Below are positions 1 through 7,531 of a DNA stretch of 64,000 bases, piece after piece (position 1 is the first letter of the stretch; each line of letters starts with the position of its first letter). The position numbers and the translations under genes were made by a program. The DNA is from CAG-411 sp963643465 (GTDB lineage Bacteria > Bacillota > Clostridia > Lachnospirales > Lachnospiraceae), in assembly GCA_963643465.1 (NCBI GenBank), contig CAVIJT010000002.1, forward strand, positions 124,001-188,000. Direction: 5' to 3'. The notes beneath the pieces are model-generated. The model did not search any database. It worked only from the letters and a program-made list of their open reading frames with translations, and was not told the origin of the DNA.

Positions 1-585
1 CTTCACATTTTGTAACACAACTTTATTAAATGTTACATTTTTGAATGTCATATTTACAAATTCTGCATTTTTTAGTGTACATTTCGATAAAATACAGTTT
101 TCAAATTTGCAATTCTCAAACTTTTCATTAAATAAGACGGACGATATATCACAGTCTTTAAATTCTAGGGCATTAAGACCTTTTTTTCTCTTCATCTCTA
201 TAAAATCATCCATATGGACATATGTTTTCCATTTGCCTGGAAAAATTGAGTCGCCTATCGCTTTCGAATACTTCTTATGAATGTAAACATTATTGATTTT
301 ATCCAAATTTATGCTTTTTAAAAATTTAGGATTCTCTTTTCTCTCCGTTTCTGCATATTTAAAAGCAAGCTCTGTCCGTTTATGTAACGATTTTTCTTTT
401 TCTCTAATTTCGTTCATCACCAAAGGTATATCCTTAACTTCTATGATTGAATCCTTTAACTCTACTATTTCAGTTTTCAAGTTTTTTATGTTTTTTATAT
501 TAGTATACAAATCATGTTTCTTAATTTCCGGCTCAATTTGTATCTCTTTCTCTTCCATTTTTTTACTAAGTTCGTTATGCTCCAT
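1..585 (-). CDS. Pentapeptide-repeat protein, 3' end cut by window edge
   Basis: The reverse strand stays open from an ATG at 585 to the first base of the window (195 codons, no stop). The first ~100 residues are charged and probably coiled-coil. From about residue 140 a pentapeptide-like ladder begins, with pieces such as CKFENCILSKCTL and NAEFVNMTFKNVTF, where F or L recurs every fifth residue. This predicts a right-handed quadrilateral beta-helix, a fold known from gyrase-protecting and scaffold proteins; the role here is unknown. The ATG overlaps the upstream stop as TAATG, so it is translationally coupled to the XRE-led operon on its right. Confidence 0.75.
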   Translation of the reverse strand, partial: MEHNELSKKMEEKEIQIEPEIKKHDLYTNIKNIKNLKTEIVELKDSIIEVKDIPLVMNEIREKEKSLHKRTELAFKYAETERKENPKFLKSINLDKINNVYIHKKYSKAIGDSIFPGKWKTYVHMDDFIEMKRKKGLNALEFKDCDISSVLFNEKFENCKFENCILSKCTLKNAEFVNMTFKNVTFNKVVLQNVK

Positions 586-901
586 TACTTTTCCTCCTCT
601 AAAATCACATTCTTTATCACTTTTTTCTGTGAAGTCTCACCACAATTCACCAATTCCTTGCGAATAATTTCCAGTTGCCTATAATTCTGTGAACGGAATA
701 GCCTTCTCACTTCTTCTTTTTCTCCCCCTAGCAACTTCATGAGCCTGCCACCTATACTTTTATCAGTCCATTCCATTTCTTCTAATTTTTTTAAGTCTGT
801 TTGCTCATGTATTTTTAGTATTTTTTCAACTCTTTGTTTCTCTGTTGATGACGCTGTTCGATAAGCATCAAGCAGTAGTATTCCTTTTCTATTAAATTCA
901 T
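585..901 (-). pseudogene. Small XRE-linked gene with a probable 1-nt frameshift near its start
   Basis: The ATG at 901 has a strong AAGGAGG site and overlaps the TGA of the upstream XRE gene as ATGA, so it looks like the authentic start. Its frame reads MNLIEK and then runs into a short dead end. The long open frame from about 885 to 585 (LLLDAYRTAS, then VEKILKIHE) is one base out of phase. One extra A in the GAAAAGG run would join the two. The product would be a ~105-residue charged helical protein of unknown function. A sequencing error, a real indel, or use of an upstream ATG at 941 without a clear RBS are all possible. Confidence 0.55.
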
Positions 902-1161
902 GATCGTCCCTCCTTAGTACAAAAGTCCAAATCCTCTCCATTACAAATACTACTTTTAGACGATATTTTATCTAAAAAAATATCAGGAAATAAGTATTCT
1001 ATGCTATATTCATAATATGTTGCTATTTTACTTGCTGTTTTTAAACTTGGTGTTCGTTGACCCAGTTCTAGCTTAGAAAGATATTTTTGTGAAATTCCAA
1101 TTTTAGCCGCAACATCTGTCTGTGTTTTATTTCCCCTAGCTTTTATAAGTTGAGTCCTCAT
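898..1161 (-). CDS. XRE-family HTH regulator
   Basis: This 87-residue protein is almost entirely a Cro/CI-type helix-turn-helix (TQTDVAAKIGISQKYLSKLE, then GQRTPS and YYEYSIEYLF). The ATG at 1161 is chosen because GGAAGGAGAGA lies just upstream; the longer open frame to 1260 would run through the promoter and operator. It is transcribed divergently from the XRE gene at 1296 and shares a palindromic control region with it. It probably represses its own operon, which includes the frameshifted gene and the pentapeptide protein. Confidence 0.85.
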   Translation of the reverse strand: MRTQLIKARGNKTQTDVAAKIGISQKYLSKLELGQRTPSLKTASKIATYYEYSIEYLFPDIFLDKISSKSSICNGEDLDFCTKEGRS

Positions 1162-1180
1162 CTTATTCTCTCCTTCCTGT

Positions 1181-1226
1181 AATCTCCTTTTAGTAGTAGC
1201 ATATACTACCAAAAGGAGATTGTCAA
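1181..1226 (-). promoter_or_regulatory. Promoter plus long palindromic operator of the leftward XRE operon
   Basis: On the reverse strand TTGACA (1226-1221) is followed after exactly 17 bases by TATGCT (1203-1198). An inverted repeat with 11-bp perfect arms, AATCTCCTTTT at 1181-1191 and its complement at 1211-1221, covers the -10 and spacer, and inner AGTAGT/ACTACC bases extend the symmetry. A related TTAGTAGTA half-site lies at 1267-1275, in front of the rightward XRE gene. The layout fits an operator for one or both XRE repressors. Confidence 0.7.
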
Positions 1227-1295
1227 CATTTTCAACTCCAATTTGTAGGTTTTTTTTCACTCCGCTTAGTAGTAAAATAAAAAAGAGGTGAACTT

Positions 1296-1730
1296 ATGGA
1301 GTATTTTAAAATAGCAGAAGAACGAAAACGTCTTAATCTAAGTCAATTAGAGTTAGCAAACAAATTAGGTGTTTCTCAAAAAAGTATAAGCAAATACGAA
1401 CGTGGTGATCGTCGTCCCACATACGAAACACTTATGGCAATGGCAAAATTATTTGGCGTAAGTGTTGATTATTTATTAGGGAATTCTAATTCTCGCATTT
1501 CTACTAATAATGATGTTTCCTTGCGCAATTTTGAAAAAAAGAATAATAATCAAACTTCTACATCCCTTGAAGAAACATTTACTGAAAAAGAAAAAAAATT
1601 TTTAAGTACCTTCCGCCAATTAAATGATGATAATCAAGATATCATCATCGGAGAAATGAAGAAAACTTTAAAAGAGCAGATACATGAAGAAAATCAAACA
1701 GCATCTGCTCCATTTAAAAATGCCAAATAA
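1296..1730 (+). CDS. XRE-family HTH regulator with C-terminal extension
   Basis: This is a 144-residue protein. Residues ~7-62 form a HTH_3 domain (LNLSQLELANKLGVSQKSIS, then KYERGDRRPTYETLMAMAKL and VDYLLG). A polar linker and a charged helical tail (residues ~90-135) probably serve oligomerisation or ligand sensing. AGAGGTG stands eight bases before the ATG. It diverges from the XRE gene at 1161, a pairing typical of control switches of conjugative elements and phages. It probably governs the rightward genes that follow. Confidence 0.85.
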   Translation: MEYFKIAEERKRLNLSQLELANKLGVSQKSISKYERGDRRPTYETLMAMAKLFGVSVDYLLGNSNSRISTNNDVSLRNFEKKNNNQTSTSLEETFTEKEKKFLSTFRQLNDDNQDIIIGEMKKTLKEQIHEENQTASAPFKNAK

Positions 1731-1788
1731 TATCTTTTGAACAATATCAAAAAAGAAAAACTAATTATTCTTTTGAAAGGATTTAATA

Positions 1789-2592
1789 ATGAAAAAAATT
1801 TACTTTGATATTCCTTACGAAGAAAAAGACGAAGCGAAACTATTGGGGGCAAAATGGGACAACATGAAAAAAAGTTGGTATTGCTATATTCCAGAAAATG
1901 TCCATACACTGTATTCCAGATGGATGCCCTTACCTTTAAACGAAGAAGAAAAAGAATATACAAATTTGGAAAGTAATTTAGAATTTCAAAATAGATTCCA
2001 ATTTTCCTTCCAAGAAAATTTTTTTCATCTCATAAAACAATTTGACGAAAATCTCAAATTTAATCAACGGGATCAAATTGCACTACAAAATGCCAAAAAA
2101 TTATTTAATTCAGTTCAGGATATTTCTGATCTATTAAATGATGATAGGAATTTAGAAACTTTATATACCAGCTTAAGTGATCATAAAACCAAAATAAAAG
2201 GCATAGAAATAATGTCTGATCTTATTGCCGCTGGCACTATTGACATATCTACAACTCATGATGTTAAATATTCTCCTAAATTTGTTAAAGAATGGATTAA
2301 AACTTGCGAATCTGTAAAATTATTTAAGGATTTCGTTACTGCAATAACTGAAGTCGAAAATGATTCTTCCATTTTAATTCATTACGAAGAACTCTATTCT
2401 CTATACCTATTGGAAGATTTTTCTTTTCTTACTTGTAAACATAATTTAGCAACCCTTATAGTTGATGATTTTCCTTATGAATTAATTAATGATCGTATCC
2501 CTGTTCCTATATCGTATGATACATTAGATATTGATGAACCAAATTATTTACTAAACATGATATTTAATCAAGATTTGACCGAAACAGAATAA
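1789..2592 (+). CDS. DUF5710 domain protein
   Basis: This is a 267-residue protein. Residues 2-48 match the DUF5710 pattern: YFDIPYEEKDEAKLLGAKWD, then KKSWY and a C-terminal W. This small domain is common in DNA-processing proteins of plasmids and conjugative elements. The remaining ~215 residues are mostly helical and not recognised. Bases 2070-2396 of this gene are repeated almost exactly at 6007-6333. The intergenic leader before it (GAACAATAT, then CTTTTGAAAGGAT) recurs before the next gene. The molecular function is unknown. Confidence 0.7.
   Translation: MKKIYFDIPYEEKDEAKLLGAKWDNMKKSWYCYIPENVHTLYSRWMPLPLNEEEKEYTNLESNLEFQNRFQFSFQENFFHLIKQFDENLKFNQRDQIALQNAKKLFNSVQDISDLLNDDRNLETLYTSLSDHKTKIKGIEIMSDLIAAGTIDISTTHDVKYSPKFVKEWIKTCESVKLFKDFVTAITEVENDSSILIHYEELYSLYLLEDFSFLTCKHNLATLIVDDFPYELINDRIPVPISYDTLDIDEPNYLLNMIFNQDLTETE
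2070..2396 (+). repeat. 327-bp direct repeat, copy 1 (inside the DUF5710 gene)
   Basis: This stretch begins GGATCAAATTGCAC and ends GAACTCTA. It matches 6007-6333 over 327 bp with one visible difference (T at 2354, C at 6291; Val to Ala). Copy 1 lies within an intact reading frame and is probably the parent. Confidence 0.95.
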
Positions 2593-2656
2593 TCAGATTT
2601 TTAACAATATTGAAAAAACAACTAAACTAATCACACTTTTGAAAGGATGAAAATTT

Positions 2657-3349
2657 ATGAATATTAGCTTTAAACCAATTAATTCTGAAGACGAGTTACA
2701 TGCACTTTTAGAACATATGCACAATCCTAACATTCATCAAGAATTTGATATGGAAATCAATAACCAATTTGGAAAATGGGAAAATATTCATTTGAGTAGC
2801 AATAAATGTTGCAAATGTAACACTGGACATTTTGTTATAAGAAATGGAAAAAAAGGACTTTTTGGTGGATGCAGCAATTTCCCAAGTTGCAAAAACTCTA
2901 TGAACATCGAAAATATTACATACGATATTCTAAAAAGAACTGGCTTTAACCTCTATCAAATAGAAACCCGATGTTGGAAATGCAACACTGAAATTTCTGT
3001 CTTAAGCTATTTTCCTGTTCTTGATAATAGTATTTTAAACAAACTTCTTGAATTGCAAGGAATCGTTCTTGGTTCACATGATAAAATAGATGCATATTTA
3101 GAAAGAAAATACTCAACTTTACAAAACAGATATAGCAATACAGCTCATCGCAATTATGTATCTAATGTTTGCCCTCATTGTAATATGATTCAAGGTATGA
3201 ATATGAAAATAGCAGAACTTTATGCCTTCTTAGAACAACTTCCTATGCAGGAACGAAATAAATTAATTATAGAAAAAATTCCTGTATGGAAAATTCTTTC
3301 TTTTGATGAATGGAGCGAATTTGTAAAAGAAACTATTCGCTATTATTAA
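2657..3349 (+). CDS. Topoisomerase-type zinc-finger protein
   Basis: This is a 230-residue protein. Residues ~53-80 (CCKCNTGHFVIRNGKKGLFG, then CSNFPSCKN) match the C4 zinc finger of type IA topoisomerase tails (zf-C4_Topoisom). Further CxxC pairs occur near residue 110 (CWKCNTE) and 172 (CPHCN), so two more metal sites are likely. Such stand-alone fingers bind single-stranded DNA or RNA. It has the same leader sequence as the preceding gene and a good AAAGGAT site. The specific role is unknown. Confidence 0.7.
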   Translation: MNISFKPINSEDELHALLEHMHNPNIHQEFDMEINNQFGKWENIHLSSNKCCKCNTGHFVIRNGKKGLFGGCSNFPSCKNSMNIENITYDILKRTGFNLYQIETRCWKCNTEISVLSYFPVLDNSILNKLLELQGIVLGSHDKIDAYLERKYSTLQNRYSNTAHRNYVSNVCPHCNMIQGMNMKIAELYAFLEQLPMQERNKLIIEKIPVWKILSFDEWSEFVKETIRYY

Positions 3350-3361
3350 AGCGAGGTACTA

Positions 3362-3620
3362 ATAGCTGATTATTTAAAAATCTTAAGTGAGTCTCAGGGA
3401 TTAAATCTTGATTGGACAGATGAAAAAAAGCAGGTGAAAAATATTTAGCTAACCACTGTACACATTGCGGCAAATTCCAAGGTAGAGCTTATGTAGTCGA
3501 ACGTCCGGAATCATCAGATACTAGAAAAAAATTGGTGAAGATTGGAATATTACCTGTAATCATGCTGGCGGCAAAAATGAATTACTAGCATTACTAAAAG
3601 AAATTCTTAATAGAAAATAA
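3362..3620 (+). pseudogene. Decayed zinc-finger gene with two frameshifts in A-runs
   Basis: Three adjoining frames read as one protein: ADYLKILSESQGLNLDW; then GEKYLANHCTHCGKFQGRAY; then WNITCNHAGGKNELLALL, ending at the TAA at 3618. The breaks fall in the A-runs near 3425-3432 and near 3526. The first codon would be ATA or TTG, so the start is also unclear. It holds a CxxC pair and a C/H pair and belongs to the same small-gene series as its left neighbour. Confidence 0.55.
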
Positions 3621-3680
3621 ATATTCAGTTTCTTTCAATGTTTGAACAAATCCAAAAAATGATTAACGAAAAGGAGTACA

Positions 3681-4985
3681 ATGATTATGAAAAAAATGAA
3701 ATTATGCATTTTACTTACCTGTTGCTTTCTAATACTGGGGATAACAAGTAACACCAAAACCTACGCCCAAGAAAACATAATACCTTTAGACGATACCTGG
3801 ATAACTGGTAGTGTAACGGATGATGTATGTTTCTACACTTTTACGATACCGACCTCTGGAACTGTAACATACACATTTCAATCATATTCAGATAGAGGGG
3901 GACTGTGTTTAAAAGATGAGACTCTGGCCATAACATACTCTAGGATAAAATGTGATGGAAGTTCCTCTAACCCCCAAGCCAAAACAGAATCTCTTACCTT
4001 AGAAAAAGGCACATACCACTTAAAAATATATCGTTACAACTTATTTACAGATGATGAAAACAATTGGACTGGTAATTATTGCTTAAAAGTTTCTTTTTCA
4101 CCTGCAGATAACAATGAAACAGAACCAAATGATACATTTGAGACAGCAATGGAACTAAATGAAAATCAACAAATTTTAGGATTGCTCTCAGATTGCGAAA
4201 ATGATGATTACTTTAAAATCACTTTAGATAGCCCTCAAAAAATTCATATTATTTATCATTTCGATACACCTTTTATCTTTTCTTTGTATGACGATAATTT
4301 TCTTCCAATCGTAGAAGGTAATCCTTATGTTCCTTCAACCGGTACCGAAGAATGGGTGGACCAATTGGAAACAGGGACATATTATATAAATATTTCCAAA
4401 TATTATGGAAGCGGAGTTTATGCATTAAACTGGTTTACAGAGACTCCTATCTCTTCCATAGAATTAAAAGAAACAACATTAACCCTAGAAAAAGGAAAGC
4501 GTTACAATCTCCTAGCCTCGGTAGAACCAACTAATGCTACAAATAAGAAACTTAATTGGACTTCATCCAATTCAACGGTGGCATCCGTTGACGCTTCAGG
4601 TCAAGTAACAGCTAAGAAAGTAGGTACATCCATTATTACTGCAACGAGTCAGGACGGAAGTAACATCAATGCAAGCTGCATTATTATTGTAAAACCACAG
4701 AAAGCAAAAATCACAAAATTACGTTGTAACTCGTCAGATGTAAGAAAAATCAATGTACAATTACGCAAGCAGAATGGGGTTTCCGGTTATCAGATTACAT
4801 ATTCTGCAAATAAAAATTTTAAGAATAAGAGAATATATACGTCAAAATATGCCAGTACAGTAACTAACAAACTTGCTAAGAATAAAAAATATTACTTTAA
4901 GGCAAGAGCATATTATACATACAATAGCACACGCTATTACGGGGCATGGAGTGATGTAAAATTAGTGAATACTCAGAAAAATTAA
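3681..4985 (+). CDS. Secreted protein with PPC-like and Big_2 Ig-like domains
   Basis: This is a 434-residue exported protein. Residues 1-29 form a signal peptide (KKMKLCILLTCCFLILGITS, cleavage near TYAQ). Two beta-rich segments follow (~35-140 and ~148-250, the second opening NETEPNDTFETAMELN), which resemble bacterial pre-peptidase C-terminal domains. A Big_2 fold spans ~258-340 (WTSSNSTVASVDASGQVTA) and a fibronectin-III-like tail ends the protein (GYQITYSANKNF, then WSDVKLV). There is no LPXTG or protease motif. It is likely a surface adhesin or matrix protein. AAAGGAG precedes the ATG. Confidence 0.8.
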   Translation: MIMKKMKLCILLTCCFLILGITSNTKTYAQENIIPLDDTWITGSVTDDVCFYTFTIPTSGTVTYTFQSYSDRGGLCLKDETLAITYSRIKCDGSSSNPQAKTESLTLEKGTYHLKIYRYNLFTDDENNWTGNYCLKVSFSPADNNETEPNDTFETAMELNENQQILGLLSDCENDDYFKITLDSPQKIHIIYHFDTPFIFSLYDDNFLPIVEGNPYVPSTGTEEWVDQLETGTYYINISKYYGSGVYALNWFTETPISSIELKETTLTLEKGKRYNLLASVEPTNATNKKLNWTSSNSTVASVDASGQVTAKKVGTSIITATSQDGSNINASCIIIVKPQKAKITKLRCNSSDVRKINVQLRKQNGVSGYQITYSANKNFKNKRIYTSKYASTVTNKLAKNKKYYFKARAYYTYNSTRYYGAWSDVKLVNTQKN

Positions 4986-5064
4986 CATACTAACTAAGTT
5001 CATATCTTCAAAATCTTTTCCTGAATGTATGAATTTAAAACTCTTTTATAAATTAGGAGAAAAC

Positions 5065-5508
5065 ATGAAAACATTAAAAGAAATAAAACATGATATGGAT
5101 AGGCTATATATGGATAATAACTACTTATACATAAGCACAAAAAATGATATTACTCTTGTTTCTAGCAAAATTTACAAATATTACAAGAATGCAAATAATT
5201 TTTCTTTCAACTTGTTACTTTACCGTCTTAGTGCCATAGATTATGACTTATCGATTCTACCTAAATATATAACTTCTATAATAGCAGGTGTCATTTCTGG
5301 TATTATTGTTGCTATTTTTAGTGATGCATCAAATTTTTTCAAGAGCATAGCTGCTATCACTATGAGCATAATTTTTATGTTTTTGGTTCTTAAAATACAA
5401 CACCTTTCACATGAAACAACTTATTCAAAAAGAAGAGTTTTTTTTAATCTTGAACGTATAATTTTAATTGAAATTTTAGAGGAACAATACGGATATAAAT
5501 ACAACTAA
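5065..5508 (+). CDS. Small two-TM membrane protein, unknown
   Basis: This is a 147-residue protein starting at the ATG after TTAGGAGAAAAC. An N-terminal soluble part (KTLKEIKHDMDRLYMDNNYL) is followed by two membrane segments at ~70-92 (YITSIIAGVISGIIVAIFSD) and ~98-118 (SIAAITMSIIFMFLVLKIQH), then a basic cytoplasmic tail. The family is not recognised. The two-helix hairpin with cytosolic ends resembles small effector or sensor proteins on mobile elements, but nothing here proves a role. Confidence 0.6.
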   Translation: MKTLKEIKHDMDRLYMDNNYLYISTKNDITLVSSKIYKYYKNANNFSFNLLLYRLSAIDYDLSILPKYITSIIAGVISGIIVAIFSDASNFFKSIAAITMSIIFMFLVLKIQHLSHETTYSKRRVFFNLERIILIEILEEQYGYKYN

Positions 5509-5539
5509 AACTCTCTATATATCAAAAGGAGGCATTTAC

Positions 5540-5794
5540 ATGAAAAATAATATTACTGAGGATAACTTAATCCAATTTCTCACACAAATTCTTGATGTTG
5601 AAGGAGAAATTACCCTAAGGGATTTTATAGCACGTGTCCCCAAAGCATTTAACTTGACAGATTATGACAAAAAGAAGTCTACTACCAGACCAAACGAAAT
5701 GATGTACGAACAGAGATGCAGAAACTTGAAGTGCCATAAAAATTTTCCCAAAAATATGATTAGTTATAAAAATCAAGTTTTTAAACGTAAATGA
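5540..5794 (+). CDS. Short protein, possibly truncated winged-helix
   Basis: This is an 84-residue frame with a strong AAAAGGAGG site. The first ~40 residues (NLIQFLTQILDVEGEITLRD) resemble an N-terminal winged-helix segment as seen in front of restriction-like or DNA-binding domains. The Cys and Lys-rich tail (RCRNLKCHKNFPKN) may be what remains of a zinc-binding region. It ends shortly before a strong promoter that starts a non-coding unit. It could be a shortened relic. Confidence 0.4.
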   Translation: MKNNITEDNLIQFLTQILDVEGEITLRDFIARVPKAFNLTDYDKKKSTTRPNEMMYEQRCRNLKCHKNFPKNMISYKNQVFKRK

Positions 5795-5814
5795 CAAAAA
5801 AAACAAAAAATCTA

Positions 5815-5842
5815 TTGATTCTTTTCATTTTTGTGGTATAAT
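5815..5842 (+). promoter_or_regulatory. Strong extended -10 promoter
   Basis: TTGATT at 5815-5820 and TATAAT at 5837-5842 are separated by 16 bases, with TGG directly before the -10 (extended -10). The ~155 bp between it and the terminator at 5975 hold no credible gene, so it probably drives a small RNA. Confidence 0.75.
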
Positions 5843-5848
5843 GTAGTT

Positions 5849-6002
5849 GTTATTTTCGTGTTTTCCGAAGATGGAATTCACATTAGTCGTTATAATGGAG
5901 GCGATGGGATAGTGACAAGAGTCCCTATCTTGTAGGGAATCGTCAGAGATTTCTATTCATATAAAAATTTTTTTCTGCTCGCTTTGCGAGCAGTTTTTTT
6001 TC
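5849..6002 (+). ncRNA. Candidate small RNA between a strong promoter and terminator
   Basis: The predicted transcript of ~155 nt starts downstream of the extended -10 promoter and stops at a perfect terminator. It contains a stem TCCCTA-TCTTG-TAGGGA near 5922-5938, which competes with ACAAGA/TCTTGT pairing. Only tiny open frames are present, for example 13 codons from the ATG at 5871. It matches no RNA family I can recall. A type I or III toxin-antitoxin RNA or a copy-control antisense RNA are possible alternatives. Confidence 0.5.
5975..6002 (+). terminator. Intrinsic terminator
   Basis: CTGCTCGC-TTT-GCGAGCAG is a perfect 8-bp stem with a 3-nt loop followed by eight T residues. Confidence 0.9.
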
Positions 6003-6006
6003 TTTT

Positions 6007-6333
6007 GGATCAAATTGCACTACAAAATGCCAAAAAATTATTTAATTCAGTTCAGGATATTTCTGATCTATTAAATGATGATAGGAATTTAGAAACTTTA
6101 TATACCAGCTTAAGTGATCATAAAACCAAAATAAAAGGCATAGAAATAATGTCTGATCTTATTGCCGCTGGCACTATTGACATATCTACAACTCATGATG
6201 TTAAATATTCTCCTAAATTTGTTAAAGAATGGATTAAAACTTGCGAATCTGTAAAATTATTTAAGGATTTCGTTACTGCAATAACTGAAGCCGAAAATGA
6301 TTCTTCCATTTTAATTCATTACGAAGAACTCTA
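6007..6333 (+). repeat. 327-bp direct repeat, copy 2 (isolated gene fragment)
   Basis: This is a near-exact copy of 2070-2396 starting five bases after the sRNA terminator T-tract. It encodes only the internal part of the DUF5710-type protein. The frame runs into TAA right after the repeat, and no start or RBS of its own is visible. It is therefore a fragment created by duplication or left from a larger paralogue. Confidence 0.9.
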
Positions 6334-6396
6334 ACATAACAGTTACCCACAAGCTCCACTTTTTCGGCTACTACTATATTCAATCAAATAGAATTT

Positions 6397-6678
6397 TTAT
6401 ATACTCTTACTTTTCTTTCGAAGGATTTTTTCCCTTTTAACCGCACTCTCGTCTTCTCTCCCTAACCCATAAGCTCTGCTTCGCAAATCCATGACCCGTT
6501 TTATCGCTTCTATTTCCTTAGAACATATCAGATACACCAATAAAGATGTATCACCATTCTTTTCATACGCACGAAATGCCTGACGGTATTTTGATGTTTT
6601 ATCTATTGCTATTGGCAATAAATCATTATTAATAAGCTGCTGATTTAATATCATTCTTCCCGTACGACCATTTCCATC
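6397..6678 (-). pseudogene. Fic protein, C-terminal half, cut off by the inserted element
   Basis: The reverse frame from 6678 reads DGNGRTGRMILNQQLINNDL and continues to a stop at 6397. This is the second half of the Fic AMPylation motif HxFx(D/E)GNGRxxR plus the C-terminal helices. Immediately upstream the frame is closed by TGA inside the inserted DNA. The N-terminal half, ending HPFSD, lies at 44022-44556. Excision across GATG would rejoin them as one gene of about 270 codons. No start or RBS exists here, so this half is silent unless the element leaves. Confidence 0.9.
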
Positions 6679-6702
6679 AGCTCATGTCAAGCATGGGACA
6701 AA
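6675..6702 (+). other. Left attachment junction of the inner element
   Basis: Core CATC (6675-6678) is followed by 17 bases and then GGACAAA (6696-6702). Joined to the right end this gives TTTGTCC-N17-TC-N17-GGACAAA, a symmetrical attP with TC/GA at its centre. The fic codons start on the other side of the core. Confidence 0.8.
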
Positions 6703-6762
6703 AAAATTATGATTTTTTACAAGCCCATTCGACACCTTCCTGCACAGCCGCCGGGACAGCCT

Positions 6763-7467
6763 TTATTCCACACCTGCACAGAACTCATCAATGTTTTCAA
6801 ACATGATTTCCAGCTTGTCTATCTTCTTCTCCGTATGGTAATGTCCACAGTACCATTTTTTGTAAGACAGCTTATCTTCTATCCGGTCAAGCCATTCCTC
6901 CGTTGATTTATCCACCCTGCTCTGGTCCACACCGGGCATAAACACCTCAACCGGCTCATATTTTAGTGGTGTGGTATGGCTTAGCACCACATCCACTTTC
7001 CAGCCGGCTTTTTCAAGCTGCCCTTCTGCATATTCCTTGATTTCCTCCGAAGGCTGCTCGTCCTCCCACCAGCCCCAGCCGTAAGCAATACGGACTGCCT
7101 TGTCTATGCTGTAAGCACCTCCCATGACAATCGTCTGCTTTCCGCCAAGTTCAAATATCTCTCCGTCTTTTGCAAACAAAAGGCTCGGATACTTTTCTTC
7201 ATAAAACACCGTTCCGCCACACCACAGCTTTTCTTTATAGCTGTCTATCGTATACGGACGCTTCTCATGGTTTCCATGAATGGCAAATATCGTGACCGGC
7301 AGAGACTCCAGCATTTCCTTTTTGGGAGCATCATAGGCTTCACCGCTGAAATTGATGCCCGCATCACCTAATATAATAAGCACATCATCAACGGAAGTCT
7401 GAAACCGCCTGCAAAATGCCTCAATCCGTTCAAAGCTTCCATGTGTATCTCCTGTAACATAAATCAT
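6763..7467 (-). CDS. Calcineurin-like metallophosphoesterase
   Basis: This is a 234-residue protein with all metal-binding blocks of the family: GDTHG (residues 6-10), GDAG (~38), GNHE (~75), SHTTPL (~165) and GHYH (~212). It should be a two-metal phosphodiesterase or phosphatase; the substrate is not predictable. The ATG at 7467 is preceded by AAAGGAAG; the frame extends upstream without an RBS. It is the first gene inside the left end, just after the recombinase genes in the direction of transcription. Phosphoesterases of this kind are frequent passengers next to serine recombinases in Firmicutes. Confidence 0.85.
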   Translation of the reverse strand: MIYVTGDTHGSFERIEAFCRRFQTSVDDVLIILGDAGINFSGEAYDAPKKEMLESLPVTIFAIHGNHEKRPYTIDSYKEKLWCGGTVFYEEKYPSLLFAKDGEIFELGGKQTIVMGGAYSIDKAVRIAYGWGWWEDEQPSEEIKEYAEGQLEKAGWKVDVVLSHTTPLKYEPVEVFMPGVDQSRVDKSTEEWLDRIEDKLSYKKWYCGHYHTEKKIDKLEIMFENIDEFCAGVE

Positions 7468-7531
7468 AACATCTTCCTTTCCGGGTGCCTGCACCTTTAC
7501 GGACAGACACCCTGATTATACCACAGTTCCC

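Noticed and set aside
41..667. Forward-strand frames at the left edge
   Set aside because: They are antisense shadows of the pentapeptide-repeat gene and its upstream neighbour on the reverse strand, which have ribosome sites and coupling.
5984..6334. Frame at 5984-6334 as a real gene
   Set aside because: It starts inside the terminator hairpin and is only a copy of the middle of the DUF5710 gene, without start or RBS.
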